A stretch of 33,623 nt of DNA from Chitinivibrionales bacterium (GTDB lineage Bacteria; Fibrobacterota; Chitinivibrionia; Chitinivibrionales; JANQEN01): positions 1 to 33,623 of the forward strand of contig JANQEN010000101.1 of assembly GCA_028278335.1 (NCBI GenBank), read 5' to 3'. The number at the start of each line of letters is the position of its first letter. Positions within the stretch are counted from its first letter, which is position 1. Shown one piece after another: positions 1 to 9,130 of the stretch. The notes under the pieces are model-generated. The model was not told the origin of the DNA and did not search any database. It saw only the letters and a program-made list of their open reading frames with translations. The translations under genes were made by a program, and so were the position numbers.

Positions 1-3000
1 GTACACGGCGTCGGGCTTTCCATCTACATAGAGCTTTGTGTACCCGGCATGTTGATTACTGGTCAGTGCCACATGGCGCCACCCAGTTCCTAATGACGTT
101 GCTCCAACAAGATCGAGGTTGTATACTTTTGCTTTAAGTTTATCTGCATCACAGTAGAGTTTATACCCCTCACCAGTTCCTGGATTAAACTTACCAAAGA
201 CCATATCATCACTTTCACCAGTACCGCTCTTTTTTATCCAGGCTGCAATGGTAAACTCATAGGGGTAGTCAAAGTCACTGTTGTTAGCCAGGGCCACACT
301 ATCATTGCCATCAAAGAGCACGCCATATTTCATCTGGCCATCACTCCAGGTGCCACCTTCAATGGTTCCGGTGTGGGTGCCTAAAGAGCTGTCGCCAACC
401 GTAGCACCATCAGCGCTTCCTGCGCTGCCCTCGTCAAAGGTCCAGTGACCAATGAGCTGCTCTTCCCAGGCTAGGTCCATGCGGGGTCTGCCTAGATTAA
501 ACTCTAAGCTGTCAATGTCGCGATAGTCATCAACATATTTTCCAATGCCGGTGGTGTCGTTCCACTTTTTGTGACCAAAGTCGACCATGAACTCCCAGAC
601 CTCTTTGTTGCCAGAGGAGAGGGTATACCCGCCATCTGTAATACCAAGCCAGTCATTGGCTGTTGTGGAAGTAAAGCTATCTGCCACAGCCCAGTCTTCG
701 TAGAGAGCCATAAGGATATCGAATCTACTGGAGGCCTGGTCTGAGTGGAGTAGGTAGTTTGAGGTGCTGGCTGAGGCGGTCTCTGTGAAGTAGCCTCGAT
801 TGGTCACGTCTGATCGCACTCTAAAGCTCACCCCACCGGTTGGACTATACGCTGACCAGAGTGCTTCGGTAGAGACCTTTACATACATCCTGCCATTACC
901 GTAGATGGTATACTCCACATCCCAGGGTTGGGAACCCAGCTTAAACTCCTGGAGGATCGTTGCAAAGAGGTTGCTACTGTCAAGCAGAGTCAGCACACCG
1001 GTTACATTCCAGGAAGTGTTGTCATCTGCCTTAAGGTAGAAAAGGTTGGTTGAGCCATCGAGTTGGTTGGTGCCACTGCCAGTGGCCTCATTGGAGAGCC
1101 ATTTGATACCACCACCATCATCCTCATCAAAGATGATCTTCCACTGCGAGGTATAGACCTCAATGGTGTCGCTGGTACCCTTGGTTGTTTTGGTGTTGTG
1201 GTTAATGGTAAGAGGCAGAAGCTCCACTGCATCGGTGGTGACCACACTCTGGTCCGCCTTCTGCGTCATGTAGCAGAGTTTGATCCAATCAGCAGAGCGA
1301 GCAACAGAGGAGACACGCATCTCATCAATCATTCCCGCAAAATGACGACTGTCATTAAGATCAGATATTCGTGCTGTATAAGAGCCCCCTGCAGTAATGT
1401 CAGCAGTTACCGCTGAACCGTCAATTGCATCATTCCTGTACATCCTATAGTCGGTGCCGTCATAGGTAAGGGTAACATAATAGTCGGTTGCCGTTGATAT
1501 GGTGGTTGGCCAGTTGGTGTAGCTGGTGGTTGCGTAATTGTAAAACTGAATATTATCGGAGGAACCCAAAGTCAAAGCCAATCCTGACCCAGAGGTGGCA
1601 CCTCTATGCAGGGTAAAAATACGGGTGTACCCATCAGTGGCATTAATCGAATCGGCATTTATCCATGCACTGAGGGTTATCTTGGAGCTTGTGGAGATTA
1701 GAAACTCGCTGGAAGCATCCATATTAATATAATCGCCACTACCACCACCATCAAAGTGGTGGGCTCGACCAATGATACCATCAATATCATGGGAGGTAGT
1801 AAGGCTTACTCCTGTTCCATGGTGTTCATCCCAGGTTTGATCCTTATAGCCGTCAGTTGTTGTGTTACCATTTTCTGCAAGATGCCATACCCCATGATAT
1901 CCCTCGCTCACATCAAAGACGCGCTCGCCCTTACTTCGATTAAGCACGCTTGATTTACCATAGTGCATGGTAATGAATTGTGAAGCATTATCACCATAAA
2001 TGGTATCGATGCGCACCCATACTTCAGCCTCTTCGCCACTGTTATCCCACCGTTCGGTCTCAAAGTAAAGATGCTTACCATTGCGAGAAAAGCGTATGTC
2101 CGAGCCATCGGACTGGGCGTCGGTAAAGACAAAGTTACTGGTGTCCAAGCGAATGAGCAGGGGAAAGTCAGTGATGTCACTGGTAACACCGGCGCCGGAG
2201 CTTGTTGTGTTTATGGCAAAGGTTGATGAGTAGTTCCAACTGGTGTAGTCCTCATACTCGATTAGGGTCTGGGCAAGGCGTTGATTTTCGTAGTTTAGTT
2301 TGAACCAGGAGGCGCTTCGTATGGCATTTGATACACGTATTTCATCTAAGATACCATGAAAATATTGATCTGCCTCCAGCTTGTTGGAACCGATAACCCA
2401 ACCGCCATCGGTTGAGCTACTGGGGGAAAAAGAGCCTATGGTTGTGTCAAGTTCTCCATTTACATAAAAGAGTGCATTGTTAGAGGCATCGTCATGGACC
2501 AACGCCACATGATACCAATTAGAAGCGTCCATGAGCAATGTACCAGAGGAGGCAACTCCTGTAGACCAGGAGGTCATTTTGTCGGTGCCGTTATTCACAT
2601 AAAAATGGGACCGTCCAGTACCACCAGTACCATCCTTGTTTGAAAACATACCATTGTTACCTCCCTTGTCAGAGGTAAGCCTATCCAAATAGATATAGGT
2701 TTCTAAAGTCCAGTCTGTGGCGCTGGGATCAAGTATAAAACTGCTGGAGAACCTATTGCTGTTACTGTTATCCAGATGCACGCCATACCCTATGAGTCCC
2801 TTTACCTGATAGGTTGCATCGGTAGTTGGGCTCTGGTCTGTCATGGTCAGACTGTTACTGGTAGCGTCGGATAGGGAGTTTGCTGCGTCATGGGCATGCC
2901 ACACAGCCTTAAAATCATAGCCGCTGCCTGTTTTAAAAACGTCACTTGATACCGACGAATCAGTGGCCCCGCTCTTTCCCCAGTGCATCTTGATATACTG

Positions 3001-6000
3001 AGTATTGTTGTTACCGTAGATTGTATCCAAAAGCACCCAGAATACTGCCACAGAATCATTCGTGGAGAGGCTCCACTGCTCTCGTTCAAAGGAAAGGTGA
3101 GTGCCATCGGACTTGGCAAAGCGAAGGTCTGTGCCATCAGACTCGGCTTGACCAAAACGGAAGTTGGTAGTGTCAAGCTTTACACAGAGGGGAAAGTTGA
3201 GCACATTCTCCGATACATTGGCCCCGGAGGTGGTTGTGTTTAAGTAGAGGTTTTGATTATAGGTCCAGGAGTCATAATCCTCGCCTCCAATCACGGTGAC
3301 CGACATATCATAGGTGTCATTAAGTGAGGCATCGGCAATCTGGTAGGTATAGGTATAGACTCCAGTCGCATCAGTTGCAGGGTCGTAATTAACTGCCCGC
3401 ACTGTGTTGTTGTAAGTCAAGGTTCCTGATGAAGGAGCTGATGACGTTGTCAGTGTTACTGCATCGCCATCAGGATCATACCCACCACCATGGGTGGTGT
3501 CAACATTTTTGGGCGTGGTCATATACTTCCACGCATCCGAGGCTGACCAGTCTCCAGACTCCATATTAACCCGTAGACCATGATCATCATCACCAGCATA
3601 GTCATAGGCTACATCACCGGAGGATTCATCAAAGCGCCAGTATCCCACCAAATTGGCCTCATTACCATTGAGCGCTTTATACATATTGGTGTCGATCTCT
3701 GCTTCTGTGCGGGCATCGTCCCAAAGCCTAATCTCGTCAAGGCCACCGGTCCAATAATTCTGTGAACCATTGCGACAACCAATGTAGTTGTCTCCACCAA
3801 TACCAACTGTGCCACCGCCTACAGTACCAGACACACTCTGACCATTGCGATACACCGTATGGCTTGCACCATTGTAGACCCAGGCCACATGGGTCCAGGT
3901 GCTGTTGTCATCAGTTATGGTGGTGGTAGCAATATTGGGGGTACCATCAGCACCAGTGGTAGAGGTGCGAAACTCCAAGTGATCACTGTACCAGAGTGCC
4001 ATGATCTGACGGTTGGTGGTCGCATCATCTCCGAGGATAAAGAGCCGTTCATGATTATCAGGACTATTGGGCTTCACCCAAAACTCCAAGGTCCAGGTGC
4101 CATTGACCATATCACCACTGGGAAGCATAACATACTCGTCTGATCCGTCAAAGACCAAATAGTTGCCAGCACCGGCCACCGGTGCAATGTTCACGTTGGA
4201 ATTAGTAACAGTCATCGCATAGGTATCAGTCTCTGAGCCATCGTCGATCTGAAAGGTAAAGTTGTCAGCGCTATTGGCATTGATATCCGGCACATAGATG
4301 ACATTGATATTGGTGTTATCAAAGAGTAATGTCCCGTCAGTGGGTGCCACTGTCTGAGACAGGGTAATGGCATCACCATTGGGATCATACCCACCACAGA
4401 GTGTTAAGGGTGTGTCATCATCGGTGGTGCGGGTTTTCCACGCCTCCGAGGTTGCATAGGTGGCACCGGTTATGGTTCCGTTTTGAGTCACATCAGAATG
4501 ATCTAAAGCAGTAGTGCCCGAGGCTTCATCAAAGCGGTAGTAGAGTATAAGAGTGGCAGCAGCAGAGGTGGAGGAGTCGATCGTCTCATACATATAATCC
4601 TGAATCTCTGTTTGGGTGCGCACATCACCCCAAAGTCTCACTTCGTCCAAGCTGCCGTTGAAATAGTTCTGCGATCCAGCGCGGCAACCAACATAGGTGT
4701 TTCCTGCTATGCCATAGTTGCTGCTTCCTAAAGAGCCGGTAGAGCTTGTGCCATTGACATATACATCATCATTAGAGGTCCAGGCCACATGGGTCCAGGT
4801 GCTACCATCATCGGTAATTGTTGAGGAAGCCACATCAGCAGTGCCGGAGGTGCCGGTGGTGGAGGTCTTAAACTCGATCTGGTCATCGTCGTTGTCCCAA
4901 ACAGCCATAAGCTGCCGTGAGGCGTAAGCATCACTACCTTGAATAAAAATCCGGTCGGCATCATCCACACTATTGGGCTTTATCCAAAACTCCAAGGTCC
5001 AGGTGGAGCTTGTTATCAGATAGGTAGAGGGTGCCACATAGTCACCGGTCCCGTCAAAAACCATGCAATCTCCTGCACCAGCAACCGGTGTGGTATAGCT
5101 AACATTATTGTCCTTTTTAAAAAGTACATTGGATCGATAGGCACTAACCGCACTGTTAGAGGCGCTGGGTGAGGCTGGATCAATGTTGCTATTGTCCTGG
5201 TAAAAGTAGAGTCCCCTATCAGCCCCGGCACTATGGCAGTAAAACTCACAACTGTTCGCTGCATAATGGTTGGAGTTGTCATCAATCACCAGGAGCAAGT
5301 TGTCCGAGTTATTGTAGGTAAAGGCATCATCCAAAACAATTGCATGCCACCCAACATCGGTTGTCAAAGAATAGGTGCCGCTAAAGACTTGGGTCAGTCC
5401 TGCAGAGGCCACATAATCGGAGGTGCCAGAAAAAGTTGTCTTGGAGGTATGAGCCATATAGATGGTCATAGTCCGTGAAGTATCCTGATAACCATTCCAC
5501 TCAAAGTAGAGGGTGTCAATGTCAATGGATCCCCCAGCAGCCAGCTCTGACTGGAGAAAAATCTGCTGGGTATAGGAGTAATCATAGTAGGCATCGGTTG
5601 GCTGATGCTGGCCTACAGACGTACCAGTCTCAAAGACCAGGGCATTACTGGTATCAATTACCGTAAGATCAGCCTCACTACTGGTAACACTGCCACCGGA
5701 GTTTGTGACCACACATTTATACCCAGAGCCATCGTAGGAGTCAGGGCACGCTGGTGTAGTATAGGAGGAGCTTGTGGCACCGGATATGTTGGAGTTGTCC
5801 TTTTTCCACTGATAGCTTAAGCCCGATCCTGAGGCAGTTACGCTAAAGGTTGCAGTACCCCCCTCTTCCACAATATGGTCTACTGGATTGCTGGTAATGG
5901 TCGGGGCAGAACTGGAGATGACTAAACGAATATTTGCGCAGTAGCTGCTTCGTGCTGTCGCAGTTGGAGGGCTTGAAGGGTTTGGGTTGGTCGAGCTATT

Positions 6001-6780
6001 GCCATAATAAAGACTTCGATTGGAGCCTTGACTTGTCGTGTAAAAGAAATCACCATTATCATACGATCCACTGCTTCGGGAGGCATCAACAGCAACAACC
6101 AGGTTGTTAGAATTATTATAATTAAAAGCCGATGATAGGGTAATAGAGTGCCACCCAGCACTTGTTGATACCGAATAGTTTCCAGAGTAGCAGTTTGTCA
6201 TGGATCCGGTAGATACCCAATTGGAGGTGCTGGAAAAGGAGCTTTTTGAGGTATGACCAATATAGATCGTGACATAATCAGTAAAGGCGCTGTTTCCGTT
6301 ATAGTGAAATTGGATTTGGGTGATATTTCCAGCATTTGCTATCTCCGATTGCAGATAGATACACTGGGTATAGTTATATCGTAAAAATGCATCAATGGGC
6401 ACCTGCCGCATGGTACCAGAAGTGCTGGAGCCAATGGTAATCGTAGGGGCAGGGCTTTTAACTCCCTTGGGATTGATGACAATAATGTTCTTATCTTTTT
6501 TGTCTGGTTCTGTGATACCACTTAACCAGAAGGGTGTTCTAAAAGGTGTTGTGGGCGATGATTGAGCTAAAAGCAAAGGGGGATTATTGTTTTGTTGGAC
6601 TGAAAAATTAACCTGAAGAGGCGTAGCATCACTATTTTGGGTTGCCAATTCCTGTCCATAACTCATCAAAGAAATGGTGAACAAAAAGGCAAACCACCAT
6701 AATGCAGGGCTTCTGTTCGCAGAGGCTGTAAAAAGTAGTTTCCTGAAAGTCCGAAGCATAATACCTATAACTACTTTCAT
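1..6780 (-). CDS. Giant modular surface adhesin-like protein (LamG/DUF2341/Ig), 3' end outside window
   Basis: An uninterrupted minus-strand frame of 2260 codons opens at the ATG at 6780 and is still open at base 1. The N-terminus has a basic stretch and a hydrophobic segment ending SLMSYGQ (about residues 22-43), read as a signal peptide. Domains by eye: a jelly-roll 124-294; an Ig-like domain 292-374 (LSYQWKKDNSNISG); a second jelly-roll 381-548; LamG/ConA-like 569-754; a cadherin-like linker 777-858; LamG 871-1064; a linker 1091-1164; DUF2341 1171-1274 plus LamG 1284-1497; DUF2341 1506-1617 plus LamG 1624-1831; an unassigned beta-rich region 1848-2101; and a fifth LamG from 2107. LamG modules usually bind glycans or proteins, so adhesion or polysaccharide binding is likely. 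No catalytic motif was seen. ATG 6759 (codon 8), preceded by a weak AGGT, is an alternative start. A promoter lies at 6845-6873. Confidence 0.85.
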   Translation of the reverse strand, partial: MKVVIGIMLRTFRKLLFTASANRSPALWWFAFLFTISLMSYGQELATQNSDATPLQVNFSVQQNNNPPLLLAQSSPTTPFRTPFWLSGITEPDKKDKNIIVINPKGVKSPAPTITIGSSTSGTMRQVPIDAFLRYNYTQCIYLQSEIANAGNITQIQFHYNGNSAFTDYVTIYIGHTSKSSFSSTSNWVSTGSMTNCYSGNYSVSTSAGWHSITLSSAFNYNNSNNLVVAVDASRSSGSYDNGDFFYTTSQGSNRSLYYGNSSTNPNPSSPPTATARSSYCANIRLVISSSAPTITSNPVDHIVEEGGTATFSVTASGSGLSYQWKKDNSNISGATSSSYTTPACPDSYDGSGYKCVVTNSGGSVTSSEADLTVIDTSNALVFETGTSVGQHQPTDAYYDYSYTQQIFLQSELAAGGSIDIDTLYFEWNGYQDTSRTMTIYMAHTSKTTFSGTSDYVASAGLTQVFSGTYSLTTDVGWHAIVLDDAFTYNNSDNLLLVIDDNSNHYAANSCEFYCHSAGADRGLYFYQDNSNIDPASPSASNSAVSAYRSNVLFKKDNNVSYTTPVAGAGDCMVFDGTGDYVAPSTYLITSSTWTLEFWIKPNSVDDADRIFIQGSDAYASRQLMAVWDNDDDQIEFKTSTTGTSGTADVASSTITDDGSTWTHVAWTSNDDVYVNGTSSTGSLGSSNYGIAGNTYVGCRAGSQNYFNGSLDEVRLWGDVRTQTEIQDYMYETIDSSTSAAATLILYYRFDEASGTTALDHSDVTQNGTITGATYATSEAWKTRTTDDDTPLTLCGGYDPNGDAITLSQTVAPTDGTLLFDNTNINVIYVPDINANSADNFTFQIDDGSETDTYAMTVTNSNVNIAPVAGAGNYLVFDGSDEYVMLPSGDMVNGTWTLEFWVKPNSPDNHERLFILGDDATTNRQIMALWYSDHLEFRTSTTGADGTPNIATTTITDDNSTWTHVAWVYNGASHTVYRNGQSVSGTVGGGTVGIGGDNYIGCRNGSQNYWTGGLDEIRLWDDARTEAEIDTNMYKALNGNEANLVGYWRFDESSGDVAYDYAGDDDHGLRVNMESGDWSASDAWKYMTTPKNVDTTHGGGYDPDGDAVTLTTSSAPSSGTLTYNNTVRAVNYDPATDATGVYTYTYQIADASLNDTYDMSVTVIGGEDYDSWTYNQNLYLNTTTSGANVSENVLNFPLCVKLDTTNFRFGQAESDGTDLRFAKSDGTHLSFEREQWSLSTNDSVAVFWVLLDTIYGNNNTQYIKMHWGKSGATDSSVSSDVFKTGSGYDFKAVWHAHDAANSLSDATSNSLTMTDQSPTTDATYQVKGLIGYGVHLDNSNSNRFSSSFILDPSATDWTLETYIYLDRLTSDKGGNNGMFSNKDGTGGTGRSHFYVNNGTDKMTSWSTGVASSGTLLMDASNWYHVALVHDDASNNALFYVNGELDTTIGSFSPSSSTDGGWVIGSNKLEADQYFHGILDEIRVSNAIRSASWFKLNYENQRLAQTLIEYEDYTSWNYSSTFAINTTSSGAGVTSDITDFPLLIRLDTSNFVFTDAQSDGSDIRFSRNGKHLYFETERWDNSGEEAEVWVRIDTIYGDNASQFITMHYGKSSVLNRSKGERVFDVSEGYHGVWHLAENGNTTTDGYKDQTWDEHHGTGVSLTTSHDIDGIIGRAHHFDGGGSGDYINMDASSEFLISTSSKITLSAWINADSINATDGYTRIFTLHRGATSGSGLALTLGSSDNIQFYNYATTSYTNWPTTISTATDYYVTLTYDGTDYRMYRNDAIDGSAVTADITAGGSYTARISDLNDSRHFAGMIDEMRVSSVARSADWIKLCYMTQKADQSVVTTDAVELLPLTINHNTKTTKGTSDTIEVYTSQWKIIFDEDDGGGIKWLSNEATGSGTNQLDGSTNLFYLKADDNTSWNVTGVLTLLDSSNLFATILQEFKLGSQPWDVEYTIYGNGRMYVKVSTEALWSAYSPTGGVSFRVRSDVTNRGYFTETASASTSNYLLHSDQASSRFDILMALYEDWAVADSFTSTTANDWLGITDGGYTLSSGNKEVWEFMVDFGHKKWNDTTGIGKYVDDYRDIDSLEFNLGRPRMDLAWEEQLIGHWTFDEGSAGSADGATVGDSSLGTHTGTIEGGTWSDGQMKYGVLFDGNDSVALANNSDFDYPYEFTIAAWIKKSGTGESDDMVFGKFNPGTGEGYKLYCDADKLKAKVYNLDLVGATSLGTGWRHVALTSNQHAGYTKLYVDGKPDAVY

Positions 6781-6844
6781 AAGTAATTGTGATGGAGAAT
6801 TTCAGAGCCGACGCCAATATCAAAAGTGTATCGAGAGTATATTA

Positions 6845-6873
6845 ATTATAGCACCAACTGGGGGATTATTCAA
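6845..6873 (-). promoter_or_regulatory. Extended -10 sigma70-type promoter for the giant adhesin
   Basis: On the minus strand, TTGAAT (6873-6868), a 17-nt spacer and a perfect TATAAT (6850-6845) preceded by TGC, which makes an extended -10. The predicted start near 6838 gives a leader of about 58 nt before the ATG at 6780. There is no competing gene between. Confidence 0.6.
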
Positions 6874-6946
6874 TCTATATAGTTCTTTTAATCTCATTAT
6901 ATATGTTTCATTTTTAGAGGCAATGAGGAAAATGTTTAATAATTTG

Positions 6947-7345
6947 GGCGCCTTCTTGGATATTTAATAGAAAGATTTTAAAAGCATTTTGGGGGTTCCC
7001 CCGCTAACGCGGGGTCGCCGTGGCTCCGGGCTCGGCTCTTCCGCCTCGGTCTGGCCTTTGGCCAGACTAAACCCTCCACCTGGCTAACCCAAAAGATTAA
7101 AAGATTTATGAATGCTAACTGTTTTTGTCATTGCAAGCGTAGCGTGGCACCGCGAAGCAGACGGTGGTACGACTGCATTTTCGGCTGACCAGCGAATCCA
7201 TTACTTAATAGTTTCAAAATACTTCTTAAATTTTCATACTTTAGCTCACTTTAGGCACCTTAAACTCCACACTTCTTTTCACCCGCAGGGGCGCCGCTTG
7301 TCTGCGCCCTTTTTCTTTATTAAATATGACCTTCATAGAAAGATC
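6947..7345. repeat. Composite dispersed repeat, copy A
   Basis: This stretch parallels copy C (8771-9130) in order and content. Both have a GGGGGTTCCCC start, GCCGTGGCTCC, a GC-rich middle, CTGGCTAACCCA followed by AAGAT and AAAAGATT, and then GTCATTGC(A/G)AGCG. Next come 'actttagctcactttag', a C/A-rich line ending near 'aactcca', and a 'ggggcgc(c/t)gcttgtc' hairpin. Copy A carries an extra piece around 7140-7185. It starts with TTTGGGCGCCTTCT (6946-6959), which recurs inverted at 9416-9429. No open frame here looks like a gene. Together with the next four entries it fills the gene-free stretch 6781-8499. Confidence 0.6.
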
Positions 7346-7357
7346 TTTTTACCCCTT

Positions 7358-7457
7358 CAATCGCACCGCATAGATATTTGGGGAGACGCGAAGATCTGTT
7401 CGAGCCCAACGGGCGAGTTATCAAGCGACCAAATATCTATGCGATAAAGTGCGATTG
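7358..7457. repeat. 100-nt imperfect hairpin / cruciform
   Basis: The left arm CAATCGCA + GCATAGATATTTGG (7358-7381) is the reverse complement of CCAAATATCTATGC + TGCGATTG (7429-7457). The two stems are 14 and 8 bp, separated by an asymmetric internal loop. At the apex GCCC-AAC-GGGC (7404-7414) forms another short stem. No T-run follows, so it is not a simple terminator. It looks like part of a folded mobile or dispersed repeat. Confidence 0.55.
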
Positions 7458-7626
7458 CGGGGCGGCATTTTTGGCTCACCTTTTTTTGCTGAAGACCGGG
7501 CAAAAACTACAATAGAAACAATGCCGCCAGGCATTGAACTACCTAACCCAGCAGAACGGTAGTGACAAAAAAGGTGAGGCGTCTGCCAGTGCGCGAACTG
7601 GCGATCTTCAATGTCTTTAGCTTTTT

Positions 7627-7742
7627 CTGTCATCGCGAGTGCAGCGACGCGATCCATTACTTCATAAGCTCAAAATGTCCCTCAATTTTTCAAACTTTAG
7701 CTCACTTTAGTCACTTTAAACTCCACACTTTCCAAACCCCTA
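7627..7742. repeat. Dispersed repeat, copy B (partial)
   Basis: It shares with copies A (about 7127-7275) and C (about 8952-9055) the run GTCAT(T/C)GC-AGCG, a '(g/a)atccattacttcataa'-like line, 'aaactttagctcacttta' and 'aactccacacttt'. Copy B lacks both the GC-rich first part and the trailing GGGGCGC hairpin. The three copies in 2 kb suggest a family that is common in this genome. No coding potential was seen. Confidence 0.55.
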
Positions 7743-7890
7743 CTGTCGATCCCAAATCCAATCACTAAATTGGAAAACCAGCCTTTCTAATTTGATAAAC
7801 AACCACCCAGATAAACAATATAGAGCAACACAAACCAAAAACACCCTAACGCCATGATATAACAAAGGGTATGAAAACTACTAGGTGGGG

Positions 7891-8263
7891 CTGTTTGTAC
7901 CCTAGGTGCCCCTGTTTATACCAAAACCCTCTCTGTTTGTATAGCAGGTGGGCTCTGAATGTAGATCGGTTGACCTCTGTTTCTATATCAGATGGCTCTG
8001 TTTGTACATGGGGTAACCATTGTTTGTATATCAGGTACCCACTGAATGTAGATAAGATACCCACTGTTTATAGGTCAGGTGGCCCTGTTTGTACTTAGGG
8101 CACCCATTGTTTGTATATCGGTTAGCCACTGAATGTAGATAAGGTACCCTCTGTTTCTAGATCAGGTAACACTGTTTGTACATGGATTACCCATTGGCTT
8201 TATATCTGATATGCTCTGTTTGTAGACAAGTGTTCATTGTTTCTAGACCAGGTGGCTCTGTTT
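7891..8263. repeat. Tandem array of 21/22-bp units with 87-bp superperiod
   Basis: Seventeen full units and a partial one. The approximate consensus is CTGTTTGTATATCAGGTACC plus two bases, and unit lengths are 21 or 22 bp. Units 3-6 (7933-8019), 7-10 (8020-8106) and 11-14 (8107-8193) form three 87-bp blocks of 22+22+21+22 bp, with like units at like places. The second unit of each block carries CTGAATGTAGAT, and the third is always the 21-mer. Later units decay. There are no unique spacers, so it is not CRISPR. The short frames that run through it are by-products of the period. The phasing of about two helical turns is notable. Confidence 0.85.
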
Positions 8264-8435
8264 AACCCAGATTATGCAGTAGGAGAAGATGCAGAAGTGC
8301 AAGATTATGATCTAGTAAGACTTGAAGGCTTTGAAGGGCATATCTGCAAGGTGATATGGCCAAAAAGCCTGAAAGTTTTAATAGGCATAGGATTGTGCTT
8401 TTGCGCTACTTTCTATTGCATAATCTGGGTTTAAG
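8259..8435. mobile_element. MITE-like inverted-repeat element, about 170 bp
   Basis: The left end reads TTTAACCCAGATTATGCA (8261-8278). The right end, read on the other strand, is TTAAACCCAGATTATGCA. Similarity continues inward as GTAGGAGAAGATGCAGAAG against AATAGAAAGTAGCGCAAAAG. A TTTAA at each outer edge could be a 5-bp target duplication. The element abuts the last unit of the tandem array, whose final CTGTTT merges into its edge. The 65-aa frame across it is not gene-like and no transposase is present, so a non-autonomous element or relic is the most likely reading. Confidence 0.6.
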
Positions 8436-8454
8436 GTACATGCCCAAAATGGCT

Positions 8455-8491
8455 CAATAAAAAAAGGGACTCCTGTAAAGAAGAAGTCCCT
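8455..8491 (-). terminator. Rho-independent terminator of the tRNA unit
   Basis: On the minus strand, AGGGACT (8491-8485) pairs with AGTCCCT (8471-8465), followed by a run of seven T. It lies 9 nt past the CCA of tRNA-Glu, so it ends the Gln-Glu tRNA transcript. Confidence 0.85.
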
Positions 8492-8499
8492 AAAATTTA

Positions 8500-8574
8500 T
8501 GGCAGAGCTACGGGGAGTCGAACCCCGGTCAAAGGACTGAGAATCCTCTATCCTAACCACTAGACGATAGCTCC
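8500..8574 (-). tRNA. trnE: tRNA-Glu (CUC)
   Basis: The acceptor GGAGCTA pairs with TAGCTCT, and discriminator G plus CCA are encoded. The anticodon stem GAGGA/TCCTT closes the loop TTCTCAG, giving anticodon CTC. The T-arm is GGGGTTCGACTCCCC. It is the second tRNA of a two-gene minus-strand unit, after tRNA-Gln, and is followed by a terminator. CUC reads GAG only, so another Glu tRNA with UUC must exist elsewhere. Confidence 0.93.
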
Positions 8575-8617
8575 GCAAAATGTTTTATTTCTATGGCAAA
8601 GAGCATGGTTTCAAATT

Positions 8618-8691
8618 TGGCTGGGATGCAAGGATTCGAACCTCGATAGCCAGAACCAGAATCTGGAGTCCTGCCGTTGGACGACATCCCA
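8618..8691 (-). tRNA. trnQ: tRNA-Gln (CUG)
   Basis: The acceptor TGGGATG pairs with CATCCCA; the T1-A72 pair is typical of tRNA-Gln. Discriminator G and CCA are encoded. The anticodon stem CCAGA/TCTGG closes the loop TTCTGGT, giving anticodon CTG. The T-arm is CGAGGTTCGAATCCTTG. It is the first gene of the unit, 43 nt upstream of tRNA-Glu. Confidence 0.93.
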
Positions 8692-8710
8692 GTTTTACTG
8701 AAACCGGTAT

Positions 8711-8739
8711 AAAATAATTGCTTTTTTTTGGTAATGCAA
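8711..8739 (-). promoter_or_regulatory. Probable promoter of the tRNA unit
   Basis: Minus strand TTGCAT (8739-8734), a 17-nt spacer, then TATTTT (8716-8711). The predicted start near 8704 is about 13 nt before the mature tRNA-Gln 5' end. The match to consensus is only moderate. Confidence 0.4.
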
Positions 8740-8770
8740 ATGAGGAAACTCCAACACTATTATAAAGTTT

Positions 8771-9130
8771 TTATATTTGGGGGTTCCCCTCATTGCATTC
8801 GGGCCGCCGTGGCTCCAGGAACAATTTCCTCCCTATAGGTCGGGTTCTCCTTCCAGTTGGTCCTCACTTCGTTCGGACTGGCCTTCGGCCACCTTCCTCC
8901 TGGCTAACCCAGAAGATCAAAAGATTGATTATGGGTAAATGAGCTGCATTGGTCATTGCGAGCGATGCAGTAAATCCATCACTTCATAACTTTAAAATGC
9001 TTTTCAGATTTACAAACTTTAGCTCACTTTAGTCACTTCAAACTCCAAACTTTTATTCGTAGGGGCGCTGCTTGTCCGCGTCCTTTTAATCCTAAGAATA
9101 CAACTGCATAGAAAGGCCTATTTTCAATTC
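8771..9130. repeat. Composite dispersed repeat, copy C
   Basis: It has the same order of segments as copy A: GGGGGTTCCCCT, GCCGTGGCTCC, a GC-rich block with CGGACTGGCCTTCGGCC, CCTGGCTAACCCAGAAGATC, GTCATTGCGAGCG, 'aaactttagctcactttag' and GGGGCGCTGCTTGTCCGCG. After that, 'catagaaag' is still shared with copy A. This entry and copy D explain most of the gene-free 8692-9450 stretch. The remaining 9131-9300 is AT-rich, with small hairpins such as CAAGAATCTGAAATCTTG and nothing else recognisable. Confidence 0.6.

Noticed and set aside
7403..7560. Integron attC site
   Set aside because: The large hairpin lacks a GTTRRRY/RYYYAAC core pair in the right places and no integrase is visible.
7871..8098. 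A 75-codon plus-strand frame inside the tandem array
   Set aside because: The frame follows from the 87-bp period being a multiple of three; it has no ribosome site and no sense beyond the repeat.
7891..8263. CRISPR array
   Set aside because: Units follow each other without spacers, unit length is only 21-22 bp, and no cas gene is present.
8237..8434. A 65-codon frame across the MITE-like element
   Set aside because: It is bounded by the inverted repeats and both strands read the same NPDYA end; no ribosome site or protein-like composition.
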